Origin: Nephromyces sp. MM_2019
Lineage: Eukaryota; Apicomplexa; Aconoidasida; Nephromycida
Direction: 5' to 3'
DNA: 64,000 nt
Assembly: GCA_015657535.1 (NCBI GenBank)
Contig: JADHZB010000905.1
Location: 1-64,000 of the forward strand
Part shown: positions 42,301 to 54,625 of the stretch, piece by piece
How the letters are laid out: every line of letters starts with the position of its first letter
Numbering within the stretch: the first letter of the stretch is position 1
Notes under the pieces: generated by a model
The model's input: the letters and a program-made list of their open reading frames with translations, nothing else
What the model was told of the DNA's origin: nothing
Databases searched by the model: none
Translations under genes and position numbers: made by a program

Positions 42301-43028
42301 TCATAAGGACAAAAGATCTATTTTTTACAAAAGTTTGTGTAATATCCAGCGTTCTGAAATAATCTCAACACTGAATTGATTTATAAGGCTGCCATTAGAA
42401 CCAATTATGGTAAGAACTGGCAGCTTGTATCATAGCACCTGGAAACAAGATTATGTGCGCGTCATGTTCTTTGGGCAAAATAATAAAATTTGTTAACTGC
42501 TCTAGCATGTTCCTTCGAACAAAGCATACCCTCGCTTTAGCTGTGTCATGTATAATCAAAGCGGTGAGTCTTGCTGACAATGCTGTACAAACTGGAAGAC
42601 ATGGAATGCACGGTAGACTTAAAATTAAATGGTACTGCTTGCTTGATCATGAGATTACTTCCATGGGAAGATATTCTCTAAATATAGGGTTACGCAATAT
42701 GGAGAATATTTTTTCCATTTCTACTGTTTCATTTGACTTGGAAGGAAAAGGCGCACCTACAGAAAGAAAAACAGGATGGTAGCTCGTGAAGCTATACTAC
42801 TACAGGGGTAGTGCCAAGAAGATACCATGTATCCCAGATCCTTACGTAACGTCACCCAATTGGTACCAAATAATAAGTAGGTGATTAAATGATGTGTAAA
42901 CAAGCAATGCTACTAAATTATTTTTTCAGATGAAAATACAGGATAAAATTAGCTCTTTCTTCTTCGCCCAAAAAGAATTTGGCTTAAGCTACTACAGGAT
43001 CATGCCTGGGTGTCAGGGATACCCATGA
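39367..43028 (+). CDS. Candidate secreted protein, unassigned, several exons
   Basis: I do not recognise this protein. The first exon, 39367-39534, starts at ATG and encodes a signal-peptide-like N terminus (RRLAISLLCILSVCALDSAS), ending at GTAAGT in phase 0. Likely later exons are 40601-40726 (CLKIVRIGNFDNTPFSLKIR, phase 0 at both ends), 41390-41533 (AYINFKGLRSQLHTSAPVLG, phase 0 at both ends) and 42525-42778 (LKIKWYCLLDHEITSMGRYS, then FDLEGKGAPTERK). A possible last exon, 42930-43028, encodes FFFAQKEFGLSYYRIMPG and a stop. The junction from 42778 onward does not match in phase, so the 3' part is uncertain. It could also be the start of the large gene at 43729, but that gene has its own signal peptide. 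Confidence 0.5.
39934..40008. repeat. 35-bp tandem duplication
   Basis: The 35-base unit beginning CATTTTTTGGCGTGCAGGCA at 39934 is repeated exactly at 39969, followed by a partial third start at 40004. It lies in the first intron of the candidate secreted-protein gene. Confidence 0.92.
40758..41266 (-). CDS. Candidate two-exon membrane protein nested antisense in an intron
   Basis: Minus-strand exons 41069-41266 and 40758-40964, split by a 104-nt intron (GTAACT...CTCAG), join in phase 0 to 134 residues. The N-terminal half is soluble and charged (SALPSDPRDAAYEEYLCRKA). The C-terminal third is a hydrophobic hairpin (LLFVGCLQTVSVSTIIMAIS, then PATSAIIAYFLSLLVPF) ending at the stop, as in tail-anchored or small organelle membrane proteins. 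The plus strand here gives a less protein-like frame. The whole unit fits between plus-strand exons 40601-40726 and 41390-41533. I recognise no family. The main doubt is whether both strands carry genes here. Confidence 0.4.
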
Positions 43029-43728
43029 GCCGCCCAGCATGCAAGAGATCGCGCTCACATGATGTTTCTTGTATCTCCTGTGGCATCTGAGTATCCAACG
43101 TTTTCCTGCGAATAAAATCTGCACGCAATTGGCGCTGTCCTACGCGCATATACTATACATTATGAATAGTATGAAGTCGTTGAAACAAAATATGATACAT
43201 CTGTGGTACAACTAGGAGATAGCGGCATAATTACTTCAGCTTCCTCGCAGGCGTCCCTTGCTCTCAGTCTTTTTTCATCAAATAAAGGAGCGTTAGATAT
43301 TTCCAGAGTTCTAAATTCATTTTAAATATTGAAAATACCCTGAGATATATCTGAGTTGTTAGTCTAAATCACGAGTTGCGGTTCAAAACGTAAACACGTT
43401 GCCCTTCGTTACTAGCACAAGTGCCAACGTTGTATTCAAAATCATTACTTTAAACACAATCTCAGGGCACCGCAATGTTCAACCCTTTCTTTTCCATTTT
43501 CTGCGCTGCGTAAGGATCTACAAATACATGCTTATTACATCTCGAGCATGCTGAACTGCTACGCGCATGTATTTTTTAACTAGCTGATGCTGATTGAATT
43601 CTGGTATCTGTTCTGCAGCCCCCAACCGGTTTTTGCCTTAAAGCTTAATTCAAATATAAGTATCATAACTGCTAACTTGCCAATTTTTTGTAGAGTGGCC
43701 TTTTTGGTGGCTTAATGAAATATTCGAA

Positions 43729-46700
43729 ATGAGGTTCCTAGCACATGCAGTCTATTTTCTGTTCGGGACGTTGATCCCGATTAACTTAGTATATAGGGGT
43801 TGCAATGCTAACCTTGAGATCTACAGAAATGGTGAGCTGAACCATTTTACAACTTATAATTTAAGAGGGAACCTCGGAAATAATTTTTCATACAATAGAG
43901 AAGCCTATGTTATGTTTTTGGATTCTTTGGAGTAATTAGGGCATTCTCTCACTAGATGCTGACTGCACGACGCTTTTAAGAGAAAAACTGCGCGAAGGAG
44001 ATTAGCATACTATTTGGCTGGCATTTGAAAGTGCTAAATAGTATAGTTTTATTTTTGAAAGCTTTAAAAGTACTATTTTGCGAGCTGAAAATTTTGCCTA
44101 GGTAAGGTAGCGGTGTGGAATTGTTAGTTTAACTAGTAACACGGCGTATGCTTCGGAGAATTTGTACGCAGAATTTTCTCCGCCCTGTTGGCCAAGAGCT
44201 GCGGCAGAATGAAAGTAATTATCTTTGATTTTTCCGCATAAAAGAGCTGAAATATAGCACTTTCATGCGAATAGTTGAACACTTCAATCATTCTAACTAT
44301 AGTGCGACACTAAATTCGGTACGTATCTTAATTGATGAATTCCGCAGTCCCAGTAATACCGGTAAGCTATTGCTAAAATTATTCCTTCTTGAATGCTCCT
44401 CTACATTATTTCCTTTGCAGATAAGCTGTACCTACCCAAGTTAATTTTGGACAAAAGTTTCAGAGATGTAGCTGAGGCCCAAAAATTACTCGGAAGTAGG
44501 AAAATTGCTTAGCAGTTTTTTAAAGGCTTGCATATTATAATTATCATCTTTCGGCATTAAAATGAAGTGTAAATAGCCTAGAACTACTTTTATGTTTTAT
44601 ATGTGCCACCTGGATTTAATAGTACTTAATACCGAATAAAGTTTCACTTGAAAGATGTGCCCCTCTTAGTATTTTTATGTTATCTCGGTGCAAGCTTCCA
44701 AGCAACTACCAAAATTTATTGGTAGGCCAATCTTCTTCACTTTCAAAAACGTTTGCCACAAGAAATAGAAAATATGGAACTTAAATACCTGTTAAATTTG
44801 GGAACTAATTCTAGAAATACAAAACATTCAGGATCTCATTGCCAGGTTTATGACACTTCGATGGGGTATACCAGCTCGGATGCACCTCTTCATGACTTTT
44901 CCATTATTTTAACGATAGGGTATGGATCGAAGTTATCCGAACATACTAAAGGTATGTTTTTAAATGTAAAATATAAAGTGGGTATAAAATGCTACTGAAA
45001 TTGTTTAGCACGAACTTTTTAAAAACAGGTAATTTTTTTACGCCCCTTTGATATTCTTTTGATGCTTCCTAGTTGTAGGAAGCCTAATCTCTGCAGAAAG
45101 AATTGCTTTTCTATAACTATCTGAATTTTCCTGCAGCGGCAATAGTTCCCTATTTCTCCAACTTTAGTGGAAACCAAGTGGAAATATGCTTCGAGTTTCC
45201 CAGCTTATACTCCAAGTTAGGATGGATTTCTGAACAAAAAATTAAGGCATATTCCTCTGAGATAAAGAAAGAGTTAGAAAATGCATTAGTTTACAGGTAC
45301 TTACAGGGAAGAGAAAGTGTATGCATGCGGCATACACAAAAGTCGCTCCTGATTGTCTAACCATTATAGCGCCTAAATGAAATGACAAATTTTCTCGTTG
45401 TTTGCATTGAGTTTGGAAGAACTCTGCCATAACTTTATATTTTATAGACTAATGGACTACAACTACTTAGGAGACGCTTTTCTAGTGGGTCTGAAGAAGC
45501 AACCCAGGAAAAACCTTTTGTGTGCAGATACTCCGCTTGATGCAAACAAAATCATGTTTCCTTCTCTAAAAGTATCTAGCGACATAAATTTTGACCACTT
45601 TACCGATGAAGAAGTAGAAGAACTCTTTCTTGATACACATTTGAAAAATGTCGTTGAGCTGGCTTTAAGTGCAGATAGGAACGCGACTATTGACTCCCTA
45701 GATTCTTCGATTCTTGATCATGTTGGTATGATGGAGCAAAAAATATTTCAGCCTCGTATTTTGAGAGAATCAATTATCCTTGACCCTACTAATGCAGGAA
45801 GATACAGTGAGAAGAGATTTTTGAACACTACCAATATTTTGAATAAGGTGATTTTTCCAAAAAATCATGATTATAAAAATCAAATAATACAGCTTAAAGA
45901 AGCGGCCGCTGAAATCATCAACAGAAGATTTTATCCCTTTGAAAAGATGCAAAACTTATACAAAGTCGCAAACATGGAGGGGCAAACAGCGAAAGAATTC
46001 GTGAAATCCATTCATGTTGCGAAACATGAACAAATACCAGAACAACACTATACGCTTTCAATAATAGAATCTCCAGAAAATGAAATGGCATATTATAGCA
46101 ACTCTCTAATTAATGGCTTGTCTGATCTTTCATTGAATTTAGAAGAATTTAAAATAGTCATGACGGTGCATTTCATGGAAATTATTTTCCACAGCACGCA
46201 AGAAGTTGATGTATTTGACACAGAGACTTATTTCGTACCAAATGAAAAGTATAAGGTAGATCAAATCATAGAACTATTGGAGCTGACTTGTTTTGACATG
46301 CCATGTACCAAATCTACTATTCCTTCTGCATTGCTTGTTTCGCCATTTCCTTATCACAAAGTGTTGTCCTCAGTAGAGAAGATAACGAGAGAAGAACAAA
46401 TTGACTTATTTCGTGTTAGGAAGGATGCAAATGTAGTACTGCTTTACACACGGCCACGAGATTTAACCTTTAGCATGGCGAAAGCATTTGTTCGGCGACT
46501 AAGCACGCCTACTTTACTAATTACGTTACTAAGTTCTGCAGATGCTGATTATAAATGCCACAACATGTTATCTACTGGATCTTGCCTTTTTAGCCTACCA
46601 CGAGACATTGTTGAGCGTGCGATTTGTGGCGTTGATAGGAGCTTCATTGAGAAGATCAATGATATTTTCGAATCCTATGAGGGTATATCCCATCGTAAAT

Positions 46701-49700
46701 TAGCTTGCCCCGGTACATCGGTATTAAACAAATATGAACCTTGGAACGAAAGATCTTTCGCTGCTATTTTTTCTCTAATTACTGATAAACCAATGCCAGA
46801 AAAAAATTATTTTCGTGCTCAGTTTTGGAATGACTTTACCATCAACATACTAGAAAACTTGCCAGAATATCACGCGACTGAACTGGTTGAGCCTTATATG
46901 CTGGAGCAGACAAATACCATCTACGAGAAGTACTTAGACTTGGCCCAATACCTTGGTGCAGATGCAATCAGTGCATCCAGGATACAGTGCGAATATATTA
47001 TGTATGGAAAAAATGCTGTTGAAAGAGCCAATTATATAGGGAGACAAGTTCCGGTTAATGACAGGAGTATCACTGAGGTCCTTCAACAGCATTATTTTGA
47101 AGCAATAAAGAATTTTCCTCATTTATCAGATGAAGCTGCAAGTCAGATATTATCCAAATTAAGGAACACTACAAGGATCGCTACAAAAGCCAAACTGTCA
47201 GGAGAATATTCAAACTTGATACAACATTTGCTAAGAGCTACAACTCTTGATATAGATTCGAACATTTCTTCGCTTCCAGCAGATGTGAAAAAAGAGCTTT
47301 TTTATAGGCTTCCTTATGCTGCTCGAGCAAGTTATTTTATAACGAAATTCGGTGATGTAAATTATGGTGGATTATCGAAAAAATATGCGGAATACAACGG
47401 AATGTGCCAAGTGCTATACCTTATGCAATATTTATCATTCGATGATGCCATAGAAACTGTTTTGAACCCTCCACGCGAAACACCTATTTTTTTTAATAAT
47501 GGTAGTCATAAAGTGTGCTCCAATGATCACATTCTTAAAGACACGGTGCCGCCGTGTTTGTACAGGCATCATAATATGAGATCCCCATGTTTCTGTGAGT
47601 ACTATGATGAACGAACGCGATACGCTATTTTGAGAACAATAAACAACATCGAGCACAGAGACAGAGGATATTCTATTGATAAAAAGGCTGGGTTCGCTTG
47701 TGGAACCTACGAAGCTTATCAAACAGACTCTCTATTTGTGGATGATGCCGCAGTTACCCGTCTTGTTATCAACCTGGGTGAAAAATACGCAAAAAAAATT
47801 ATTTACCCTTCAATTTTTTGCGAGGCAGGACGAGTTGACGCATATCATCGTCATCACATAAAAGCATACCAAACGGACGAAAAGTTCCGTGAATTTTTAT
47901 CCATCGTTGACCCGGAACATATTTTAGGGTATCTTCACTTGGTATCCGAACTGAAAAAATGGGATCTAAAAGAGTCTTTTTTCACAGCTAGGGTAATAGA
48001 TGCATTTATACAAGAGTTAAACTTAGAAGAAAGAAAGAAAATTTTTTATGAAATAGTTAACCTATCGGAGACTAAGAAGGTTAGCGATACAGCACACCAA
48101 AGCTTATTGTTGAGCATCCTTGAAGATCCAAAAATTACCATGCTCATTGAAGAACGATCTTTTCTAGAGGATCGTGTCGATATTTTCAATGACAAGGCGA
48201 TAAAAAGCTTTATTAAAACCCTCGACAATGCATCAGTGGCGGGTTTGATCCACAGTTTTTTGGATTCTGGGTATAACGCTAAAGTTCGAAGCAATCTTAC
48301 ACGGTTAAAAATTTTTAAGTCTGCACTTCCTATTGATGTAAAAAGAAAGATTCTTTTCCAGGTATATCGACATACTGGAATAGTGTCTCCTAAGCACACT
48401 CAACGCCTGAAGTTCAGAAGCAGCCCGTTCGTGAGTACCGTGATAAAAGCTGACGCCAAACCGAGTAACAAGGTAGAATAAAAAATTAAGGTTGATGTAG
48501 TCAGCTGAAATTGTCTCTATAGCGACATTTATTTTTACTCGCTGTTTTTAAAATAATAGTACTCAATATGTTTGGGCTGGTATACTGATATATTTTTCTA
48601 TGTGTATTGGTGTGTTCAGCTATGTGTGGAAACTGAGCCTGAGCTTACCGAAAGTGTGGAGATGTCTTACTTGAGGATAGTAAAAGAAGTTATGAATACT
48701 AAAAGACACAGAAATACAGACTCAAAAAGCAGCAACTTTTACCTAGGAACCGTACCTATTACGTTACCACGACAAAAAGTTAGCAGTTTGTAATTTCAAA
48801 TATAATAGCAATGCTGCCCAGACTTTGAGCTGTTGCACATTTAATTAAATCATAGTCAATGCATCTGCTGTGCAGCCGGTGGAATTAATGGTTTGCCAGG
48901 ACGTTATGTTTGAGGCAAGGATGGAGTATGTTCCTAACGTCTATCTTAGTCTGCAGCAGTTCAACCAGCAGGAAAACGATGTTGTGCCCGTGGTAACATA
49001 TATTGCCTATACGGATGAATACGGCTTCCAGGTTAATAACGTACACCGAGATAGCATGCATCCATCACGCATAATTTTTTGCTCCGAGTTCAGAGAATCT
49101 AACAGCTGTTATTTCAACTATCGTTCAATGTGTCTACCTATAGTTTTGCGTCAGCTTTATGGATTCAACATTGGAGCCGATAAGAAGTGCCAATATGCAT
49201 TACCTGGCAATTACCCCCACAATAAATTCAGCGTGAGCAGATAGTCAAATTCTTGATGCCATAGCTTGAATGCAGAGAGATACGTAGATTAACTTCACTA
49301 CTGTCTTTTATCTAGTGGGATGATTGTAGTGCTGGCTACAAATTTCAACCCAAGTGAAATGGTAGTTAAGGGAGTTGCGACTAGGATAATTGTAAACCTG
49401 TAGCGCGATATATTTTTGGATACCTTACGAGGGCGAAACGTTCGCAATAGATGCTTATACTTGGCAGCTCAGAATCCATAGTACTTTTTGTTTGCAGCTC
49501 TCCTGCGTTAGAAACCAGCATCCCAACGATTATTATTACCTTTTCGCAACTGGCATATAACCTAGCTGCCAAACTGACAGCGAGTAATATTTTTAAGGAG
49601 TCGATGAATAACGTGCTAGAAAGCATTGCAGGTTAAGTTAAAGTTACCGTGAGCTTTGCTTCACTGTCGTTTTTGGCTTTTGGGTACTCGGTATGTCTTG

Positions 49701-50816
49701 AGAGTTGTGCTATTGCACTATAACTCCCTCTTGTTTAATGATATGAGCTCACTCAAATAAAAGTTCCTTGCGCTTTTAGGTAATGATTTTCAAATAAACA
49801 AATCCTCCATATCGAGCATTCACGATAAGCTGGTTGTCACATTTCAAGCTATAGGAGTTGACAGAGGAAAAACTGTAAGGTTTTAAGAGGTTGACATTCT
49901 TCAGCCATGCGAATGGTGCATCACTATATACTATGGCTATCATTTAAATGCTCGCTATTAAGCAGTACCATGCAAGCCATTAATGTTGCCTTCCTTACCT
50001 ATGATAAATGAAGTGCAGTATTTCCAAAGTCTGATTCGTTGTATGAACAGTACTTCTTTCCACTAAGGTCATAATGCAAGAGTCCCTCTGCATTCAAAAG
50101 CCTCTTGGTATCCCATTGATATTCCAGAATGTTAGCTACAAAAAATCGCCCAGCAAATCTGTCTTACGATTTAATGAATCCAATCGCGAATTTATTTTCT
50201 TTCACATTAACTGTAAATATACTTGATCAACGGCTATTCCTCCTATTTTTAATCCCTGCCCATCAAGGTAAGCATTAGAGATGCTGCTGCAAAGTTCTCT
50301 GAAAAATTAATGGTGGAGCTTTCAAGTTGCGAAGCCCCTAGGAGGAAACGGCCCTCCAGAATTGTTTCCAATAATGGGGTCGAAGTTGCAATTCTTCCGC
50401 CATTGCTGGCGTCTCTCGATGCAGATTGTGTGAAAGGCCTGCAGAGTCTTTTAAATTCAGTAAGGAGCACTGAAGTAATGATTACGGCTACTCTTTCGCC
50501 AGAAACTTACTATAAAACCTATGGCCGAGCCACAGATCCCTTTCCTAACCGACAGGTGTTCGAAAATCTGAAGTCACAGGAAATGGTAAGCCAATTGCAT
50601 GCTATGATGAATCCTGTCTTATGAAATATGCTCTGCTGTATTCAGGAATCCCCAAGAATTGAATTACACTTGGTGCAATCGTGCGGCATAAACTATCTGG
50701 CGGGGTACTGCTCTCGCGCGCTGGATTGCAGCGCAGGAGCTGGAACAATAACTTTCGTACAAAAAAGCGACTATTGCCCAGCTCCAGGATCAAATTTTGC
50801 ACCTTTTGATTGCGCA
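43729..50816 (+). CDS. Very large secreted protein, unassigned (exons 1-13 resolved)
   Basis: I do not recognise this protein. Exons 43729-43831, 44275-44361, 44421-44495, 44763-44951, 45137-45296, 45448-48472, 48620-48778, 48876-49232, 49316-49353, 49498-49631, 49780-49874, 50268-50585 and 50646-50816 give 4,911 nt, or 1,637 residues open across 12 introns with matching phases. It starts with a signal peptide (MRFLAHAVYFLFGTLIPINL). Exon 6 alone encodes about 1,008 mostly helical residues. Later exons are Cys-containing, with one amphipathic or membrane-like helix (SIPTIIITFSQLAYNLAAKL). No MACPF, TSP1, EGF or kinase motif is visible. An alternative GTGAGT donor at 48431 would shorten exon 6 by 42 nt in frame. 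More exons probably follow (51033-51188, 52164-52312, 53224-53409). The size, secretion signal and one giant exon recall apicomplexan rhoptry proteins such as the CLAG/RhopH or RON groups, but I see no sequence proof. Confidence 0.75.
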
Positions 50817-50894
50817 GTAACTTGTCTATAATGTGTAAAATAAGCTTTTACTGGGCCCTTGGCAAGTAGTACACGCCAATATTTAGCTGACAAG

Positions 50895-52588
50895 GCACGC
50901 ATGTCGAAATATGGTGTTTCAATAGTGCATGACATGTTTTTCGACGAGGTAGTAGTCCCTCTTCTAGGAATGCGTTCTACTATTCTGAAACTATCAGTGT
51001 CACTTGATTTTTGCTAGTGCAGCTTTGCGTTCAGGATTGTATAGCTACATTGTTTTTAGGACAAACTTTATAACAGTTACTTGTGAGAAGCTGAGCGGAA
51101 AAGAACTCAGTAAATGCGTAATTTTTAAGTTAACTCCGTTATTTATGGATGCCAGCCCTCAGTGTCATGTAAATCTGGCTTTCTTCAAGGTCAGAAAATT
51201 AAGGCTTTGAAGGACCTCTTTTTTTTGTGAGGCGTCAACTGATATCAAGGCATAACTGTCAAGGAGCTCATTAAAGATTTTGCTTCTGTGTACTGGTTGG
51301 CTATAAAAGCTATTATAACAAAAATGGTTCCGATACATCGAAAAACCTAAGTTTAGCTGACTGGCGACCAGCATCTTGCAATGGAAAGCCTTTCTGCTGA
51401 ACTTTCTTTGACGAATTAGCATTATATTACTCGTGCTTCAAAACTCTTATAATTGGTAGTACCATTTTGTTTATGCCGTAAATCCCGCGGAAACCAAAGT
51501 TATTCGAAAAATTATGCCATGAAGGCGTGATGCAGGCACTTCTGTAAGCTAGAATCACAAAAAAAAACTCAAGTAGTTCTGGAAAATTAGGTATGGGATA
51601 ATTTTGACCGCGCATAGTAATATTAAGCTACTATAAGAAAACTTTTATCAGTTGTTCGGCGACACTTACGTTCACGTGTATAATAATAGTCCTGCTCTGT
51701 AGAGACGGTAATATATACCATTTCGCGGAGCTGAACTAAGTTCTTCAGTCGATAATGAATTCCTTAAGGTAAATCCTGCCTGTGCTTTGGGTCGCAAGCT
51801 GCCTAATTCGCTTCTTTTTATTGTAAAGTAAAAATTATTTGAACTTCTGCAGCAAGAAGTATTTTCCACTATCTTTATGGCTCACCCATATCACAGGAAA
51901 AATGAATGCCTTACCTTTTCTATCTATATTCGTGGTCCCATAGTTATTGTGTGACTGAAAATAGACAATTGTCCATAATCATTTTAGGCGCCGTATAATT
52001 CACTTTTCTTCTTCATTTTCAATACCAGGCGATTAAGAATTTCATTGCTGATTGATATATATTTTGTTGTTGCTCTACTCTAAGCAAAAGCAACAATAGT
52101 GAATTTTTTTCTACAAGACGGATAGGCCAAAGTGCTGTTTATATTGTTCCTTACCGTTGATATACAAAGCGTATATGGGGAACGTACAAGTAACAAGGCT
52201 TTCGCCAAGTGCTCCTTCAACCTTCGTCATGAATGACATTGCTGGAAACTATTCTGAAGTAAATGCGAGGTATAAAAAATTAGGCGCAGGAAGGATTTCT
52301 TCATCCCCAAGAGTAAGATAGCTCGATTTATATGGTTGATACTCCCTATGTTGTAAAAAATTGATTAAGGTGTTAGGGAACTGCTTTATGTAGTGTATTA
52401 ATAATGGAATGTTCGGACTGCGGTGGAAGAAAAGTTCGCAGCTTAAGAAATATCAAATCCATTGCAGTGAAAAAAGTTAATAAATGTAAAGTTGTTTCAT
52501 TCGATGTGCTAAAAAAGGTTCGCAGTACACTTTATCCATTGCTTAAAGTGAAAGAGGGCTTATACGCTTCGAATATACCGGCAGCATA
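50895..52588 (+). CDS. Probable 3' exons of the large secreted gene
   Basis: Three coding-like pieces continue on the same strand. About 51033-51188 encodes GLYSYIVFRTNFITVTCEKL and continues with two more cysteines (SKCVIF, SPQCHV) up to GTCAGA. About 52164-52312 encodes MGNVQVTRLSPSAPSTFVMN, ending SSSPR before GTAAGA. About 52391-52588 encodes ECSDCGGRKVRSLRNIKSIA and runs to a stop. They share the Cys spacing and beta-rich look of exons 12-13 of the large gene. I could not connect them to exon 13 without guessing a tiny exon near 50895, so the order and the true stop are open. Confidence 0.4.
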
Positions 52589-53223
52589 ATTATTTTTCTG
52601 GTTTGGGTTTGTAAGTTGTCTTTATGAAACATTTTCAAGTGAATCAGTTACTTTTATTACTCAGCTAAGAAGGGGCCCCTTTAACTATGCTAAGGGATAT
52701 TAACGTGATTTTACAATGTCTCTGTAATTTTGGAATCTCAGAATCTATCACATATTTCGAATCTCTACTCCAGCATTCGGATGCAGCGGAAAATAAATGC
52801 CTGTTAATTGTAATATGAAAAAAAGTACAAATGCTTATATAAGTTTTGCACAAAAATATAGATTAATTTTTTTTCATATGGTAAAAAAAATTGCCTCTAC
52901 CAAATTTTTCCCCTCCACGATGTTTTTAAGCAAAGAATAAAGTGCAGCAGGTACTCTAAATAGCACATAACGTAACAAAAGGACAACATGCCTGGTAACG
53001 CGACCTAATAGCTCCTTTTACTGGGTATATCGATATCTTGAAGTTATTTCTTTCAAGCATGCTCTGCAGTAAAGCACTTCGATCTTAGTACGACTATAAA
53101 AGTGTGATGACTGGCTGTAGTATGCTTTATCGACGTGATGAAACAAAGTATCCCGGAGGAGCTTATGTAGACATTCTCCTCTATTATGAACTGATCTACA
53201 TGCTCATTTGCTTTTCGTCCTAG

Positions 53224-53409
53224 ATCTGCTCAGGAGGAAGTCTACTTAGTTATGCCTCCGGAAGTGATGGTACCACAAGAGCAGACAAACAAAGAAGCCG
53301 CCTGTGGGCATATGAGGCTAACATCGGTTTATTTCTTGTTAGAGCGAATGTTATACGGACGCCTGAAGGCGGCGTCTATAAGCCATTAAGCACGTTTCAC
53401 CCAGTATAA
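53224..53409 (+). CDS. C-terminal exon, unassigned
   Basis: After a clean CTAG acceptor at 53223 a frame of 61 codons runs to TAA at 53407-53409: SGGSLLSYASGSDGTTRADK, later LWAYEANIGLFLVRANVIRT and PEGGVYKPLSTFHPV. The composition is clearly protein-like, and the opposite strand is not better. It is most simply the last exon of the large secreted gene, or of a small separate gene with an upstream exon near 53129-53165 (MLYRRDETKYPGGAY before GTAGAC). It is too short and ATG-less to be seen as a stand-alone gene. Confidence 0.5.
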   Translation: MCSGGSLLSYASGSDGTTRADKQRSRLWAYEANIGLFLVRANVIRTPEGGVYKPLSTFHPV

Positions 53410-53748
53410 ACTTGATATCTCGAAGTTTTCCCAATACAAATTCTTCAGTTTAAATTCACATAGAAGGCTTCGTCCTGGCATAATAAAGACATAGGTAAAA
53501 TAAACTGTTTCAAGAACTTTGGGATGTTTTGAAATAGTTTCCATTTTCACTTTTAACGCGAGACTATAAGTGATATTGCGCCTAGACTTGGTGGTAGGCT
53601 GACCTAATTGAAATCTGCCTACCGGAGTTGCGCACCTATAGGTTAACTTCGCGGTTAATTGCATGATAAACATTGCGAAGATAATTTTTTTGAGCCCAAA
53701 TAAACAGCACGATGGTTTGAACATTCCGTGAAAATTCCTCCTGCACAT
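53386..53748 (-). CDS. Weak ORF, unassigned
   Basis: A 120-residue frame opening with ATG and a hydrophobic segment (KKIIFAMFIMQL), followed by a basic, Tyr/Phe-containing stretch (TKSRRNITYSLALKVK). It sits between the plus-strand exon ending at 53409 and the ISCA2 gene, overlapping the former by 24 bases. It could be a short single-exon gene, the last exon of a minus-strand gene, or chance. Confidence 0.2.
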   Translation of the reverse strand: MCRRNFHGMFKPSCCLFGLKKIIFAMFIMQLTAKLTYRCATPVGRFQLGQPTTKSRRNITYSLALKVKMETISKHPKVLETVYFTYVFIMPGRSLLCEFKLKNLYWENFEISSLYWVKRA

Positions 53749-53909
53749 TTGTTCGAAATTGTTTTGCTTAATATTATAGGGTAGATACTCAGTACAAAAG
53801 TGCTGATGTAGCTGTCCTAAGCGTAACTGGTTCGCAATACTGGCGTTTTCAGTCTCATAAATTTCATTATTATTCTTAATTTCACCTCAGCGGTTGCATC
53901 TTTTCAAAG

Positions 53910-54625
53910 ATGCGTCGTCTTAAGTACATCACTGACAGCTTGGCCTATTTATTTTCACGGGATCCTTTATTAATGCGACGGCCATTCCTTTCTGCTTCGG
54001 TGAACTTGTTTGCGAGGTTCTGTAGAAAGTCTGGTGATATTGCTTCTTTAGCAGTAACAAAAGAGGCGCTGATGCGGTTGAAATGCTTAGAGGGAGTTCT
54101 AAGACTTGAGGTACAAGGTGGAGGATGCTCAGGCTTTAAATACCGCTTTGAGGTAGTGCAGCGCGACTCTTTGCAGGAAGATGATTGGTGGGTCCAGGCA
54201 AGCTGCTGTATACACAAATAAATTTGATACATAACCAACGAGTGATAAGGCCCTATTCTATGCAAGCGATTCGTTCTTTCATATAGCATGTCGGTACTTC
54301 CATACTAGCCGCAGTATTCGTGAATAAATTTGTTCATCTTTTTCGTGCCCTAGTGTAGCTCGTATCATGTTGTGCTAATCTCCGCGTTGCAACCTATATA
54401 ACAATTTGAGATTTCTTTCTTCGTTGTATAATTTGAGAATATTTGTTTTGCAGCTTATTTGATTTTAGCGGTTCTTCGGTCGCAATTGATAGTACCTCGA
54501 TGGAGCTCCTGCAAGGTTGTGTTGTTGACTACAGGGATGAAATGATCTGCTCCTCTTTTGTAGTTAAGCAGAACATTGCTTCAGTTTCCCATTGTGGTTG
54601 CGGTAACTCCTTTGATGTTAACTAA
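53910..54625 (+). CDS. ISCA2: Mitochondrial A-type Fe-S assembly protein, ISCA2-like
   Basis: An A-type carrier or scaffold in mitochondrial [4Fe-4S] cluster assembly (family knowledge). Exons 53910-54187 and 54454-54625 join in phase to 149 residues. The first 40 residues are Arg-rich, without acids until position 9 (MRRLKYI...LMRRPFLSAS), as expected of a mitochondrial presequence. The HesB/IscA domain spans about 46-149, with the three cluster-binding cysteines C73 (GGGCSGFKY), C140 and C142 (HCGCGNSF). The ISCA2-like order is LRLEVQGGGCSG, EDD near the splice, VAIDSTSMELLQG and FVVKQN. ISCA1 is less likely because its usual FxxPN-type segment is absent. The intron is 266 nt. Confidence 0.93.

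Noticed and set aside
43694..43728. In-frame extension upstream of the ATG at 43729 (WPFWWLNEIFE after a TAG acceptor)
   Set aside because: It does not match the phase of the preceding candidate exon ending at 42778, and the ATG at 43729 opens a good signal peptide; kept only as an alternative that would merge the two secreted genes.
47680..47720. CGTYEAY in the large secreted protein as a possible MACPF signature
   Set aside because: The W/Y-G-T/S-H-F/Y pattern and the downstream GG are not met; no perforin-like layout is seen.
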